A stretch of 5,935 bases of DNA from contig NZ_DASYHS010000237.1 in the NCBI RefSeq assembly GCF_035998295.1, positions 1 to 5,935 of the forward strand, given 5' to 3'. This DNA is from DASYHS01 sp035998295. Its GTDB lineage: Bacteria; Pseudomonadota; Alphaproteobacteria; Azospirillales; Azospirillaceae. Within the stretch, counting starts at the first letter, position 1, and the number at the start of each line of letters is the position of its first letter. Position numbers and translations under genes: made by a program. The notes below the pieces were generated by a model. The model searched no databases and was not told the DNA's origin. It was given only the letters and a program-made list of their open reading frames with translations. Shown one piece after another: positions 4,541-5,935 of the stretch.

Positions 4541-5935
4541 ATGATGAACAGTCCCTTCGGTCTGCGGGAAGAGCCGTTCGACATCGAGGACCCTCTTCGT
4601 GCCCCTTTCGCTTCGGCGGACCACAAGGAGGCGTTCAACGGCTTCTTTCTCGCCATCATGGCCCGCAAGCGGGTCATGGCCCTGTTCGGCGAGACGGGCA
4701 TGGGCAAGACGACACTCCTGCGGTCCCTGATCCGCCACATCGAGGCGGATGGGGCGGTGGTGCTCGCCACGACCGCCCGGCCGGGTATGACCGTCGAGGA
4801 CCTGATCCTGTCGGCGCGGCCGGATATCGAGCCGGAGGCGGTCTCCGACACGGCGGACCCTGAGGCGCTCGAGGCGGTCGTCAACGACGTCGAGGAACGC
4901 ATCGAGAATGCAGGTACCGGCCTGCTCGTCGTCGACGAGGCCCATCTGCTGGACCTGCCGGTCCTGACCGACCTGATCGAGCTCGCATCGTCCGACACGG
5001 AAACGGGCCGCTATCTGCAGGTCCTGATCGCGGGCGATCACAAGCTCGAGCGCAAGCTGGCGGAACCCGAGCTCGAAGCCGCGTTCCGCCAGTACGGCGC
5101 CGTCCACTACCTGCCGCCGCTGGACCGGGATGCCGCGGAGGCCTTCATCCGCGACCGCCTGCGCCTCGCCGGCGCGCCGCAGTTGGACATGTTCCTCCCC
5201 AGCGCCGTGGACGCGGCCACCCAGCTTTCGGCCGGCCTGCCGGGGGTCCTGGGCGCCATCTGCGGACAGGCCCTCCGGATCGCGGCGCAGGCGCGCCGAC
5301 ACCGTGTCGATGCGAGCCACGTCCAAGAGGCCGCGACGGCGCTCGGAATCGAAACGGCGCCGGATATCGAGATCGACATACCCGACCCCGCGCTCTACGC
5401 GGAGGTCCGCGAGCCCATTCCGGTTTCCTCCGCGCCGGCCGCGGGTCGCGCCGGCGGGACGGAACCGGCGCCGCACCGGCACGTCGACCCGTCTCCCACG
5501 CCCCATCGGCCGTCGACCCGCGGCATTCCGCCGGCGTCCGAGCCGCCGTCCGCCGAGGCCGAGGCGGATCCCTGGCCCGAACTCTCCGCCCCCAGGCGGG
5601 AGGACGCGTACGAGGATCAGCGCCGACCGAAGACGAACGCGCGATGGGTAGCGGCTGGACTGGCCGTCTTCGTCCTCGCCGCGGGAGCGGGCTTGGCCTT
5701 GAGCCTGACGGAGCCGGGAACGCTGCGCTCGTTCTACGCAGCCGAGACCGACGCGCCGCGTCCGGTCGCGGCACCGGCGCCCGCGGCGCAAACGCCGGCC
5801 GGCGCCGGCACGACGGGGGCCGGCACGGCAGGGGAAACGGTCGCCGCCGCGCCGCCCCCCCAATCCGCGCCATCCCGATCCGTACCGGACGAACCGGCCG
5901 CGTCGATGGTGCCGGCGGACTCCATCGCGGGGGGG
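4541..5935 (+). CDS. ExeA-like AAA+ ATPase with one membrane segment (3' end outside window)
   Basis: The frame from ATG 4541 stays open for 465 codons to the window's edge. The ATPase domain spans about 1-270. MNSPFGLREEPF near the start resembles the FGLRExPF opening of ExeA/GspA proteins, although their usual T-P-D-P motif is replaced by DIEDPLRAPF. Walker A is GETGMGKTT at 50-58 (Lys56) and Walker B is LLVVDEAH at 128-135 (Asp132, Glu133). Residues 281-368 are Pro/Ala/charged linker, 369-389 one transmembrane helix, and 390-465 an Ala/Pro/Thr-rich tail, presumably periplasmic; ExeA relatives often end in a peptidoglycan-binding domain, which would lie beyond the window. Such proteins use ATP in the cytoplasm to help assemble envelope machines (type II secretion, exopolysaccharide/exosortase loci). 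AAGAAG at 4530-4535 is a modest ribosome site for ATG 4541; ATG 4544 is the alternative. Its partner system is not visible here. Confidence 0.85.
   Translation, partial: MMNSPFGLREEPFDIEDPLRAPFASADHKEAFNGFFLAIMARKRVMALFGETGMGKTTLLRSLIRHIEADGAVVLATTARPGMTVEDLILSARPDIEPEAVSDTADPEALEAVVNDVEERIENAGTGLLVVDEAHLLDLPVLTDLIELASSDTETGRYLQVLIAGDHKLERKLAEPELEAAFRQYGAVHYLPPLDRDAAEAFIRDRLRLAGAPQLDMFLPSAVDAATQLSAGLPGVLGAICGQALRIAAQARRHRVDASHVQEAATALGIETAPDIEIDIPDPALYAEVREPIPVSSAPAAGRAGGTEPAPHRHVDPSPTPHRPSTRGIPPASEPPSAEAEADPWPELSAPRREDAYEDQRRPKTNARWVAAGLAVFVLAAGAGLALSLTEPGTLRSFYAAETDAPRPVAAPAPAAQTPAGAGTTGAGTAGETVAAAPPPQSAPSRSVPDEPAASMVPADSIAGG

Noticed and set aside
4520..5863. 447-residue open frame on the minus strand
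   Set aside because: It lies antisense to the ExeA-like ATPase, which has intact Walker A and B motifs. The minus-strand translation is Arg/Gly-rich and featureless.
1..5935. tRNA, rRNA or CRISPR array
   Set aside because: No cloverleaf with a conserved T-loop, no rRNA-like stretch and no regularly spaced direct repeats were seen on either strand.

Overview
The window is a GC-rich stretch (codon third positions mostly G or C) that most resembles an alphaproteobacterial chromosome, perhaps Rhodospirillales-like. This rests on the BBP2-type outer-membrane barrel, the style of the ExeA-like ATPase, and a small RNA carrying the TTTCCTCCCT core of the alphaproteobacterial MmgR (Rfam 'suhB') family. 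The lineage is an inference from family resemblance, not from a marker gene.

Layout from left to right. Bases 1-136 are the end of an insertion sequence: the first 26 codons of an IS1182-type transposase on the minus strand, followed by its likely terminal repeat, which abuts the next gene's stop codon. Bases 137-2395 hold two minus-strand genes, transcribed in the order NAD-dependent epimerase/dehydratase (1565-2395) then outer-membrane beta-barrel protein (137-1384), separated by a 180-base gap with two perfect dyads. Divergent from them on the plus strand are two small unrecognised genes: a 106-residue protein with one C-terminal membrane segment (2489-2809) and a 63-residue proline-rich, probably disordered protein (2918-3109). 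Converging on these is pfkB (3132-4073, minus), a close match to E. coli phosphofructokinase-2 with the same catalytic residue numbering. The 467-base gap 4074-4540 contains a complete small-RNA gene (promoter, three hairpins, U-tract terminator; about 4239-4319, plus). From 4541 to the right edge runs an open plus-strand gene for an ExeA-type AAA+ ATPase with a cytoplasmic ATPase domain, one membrane segment and a low-complexity, probably periplasmic tail.

How the genes may fit together. A sugar-nucleotide-type SDR enzyme, a BBP2 barrel and an ExeA-like membrane ATPase are often seen around exopolysaccharide or envelope export loci in proteobacteria, so this may be the edge of such a locus. 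No glycosyltransferase, Wza/Wzc or polymerase is visible here, so that reading is tentative. PfkB supplies a central-carbon step, and the small RNA beside it belongs to a family linked in Sinorhizobium to carbon storage; a regulatory link between the two is only a hypothesis. I found no convincing new multi-gene system. The small RNA and the IS junction are the most interesting non-coding items.
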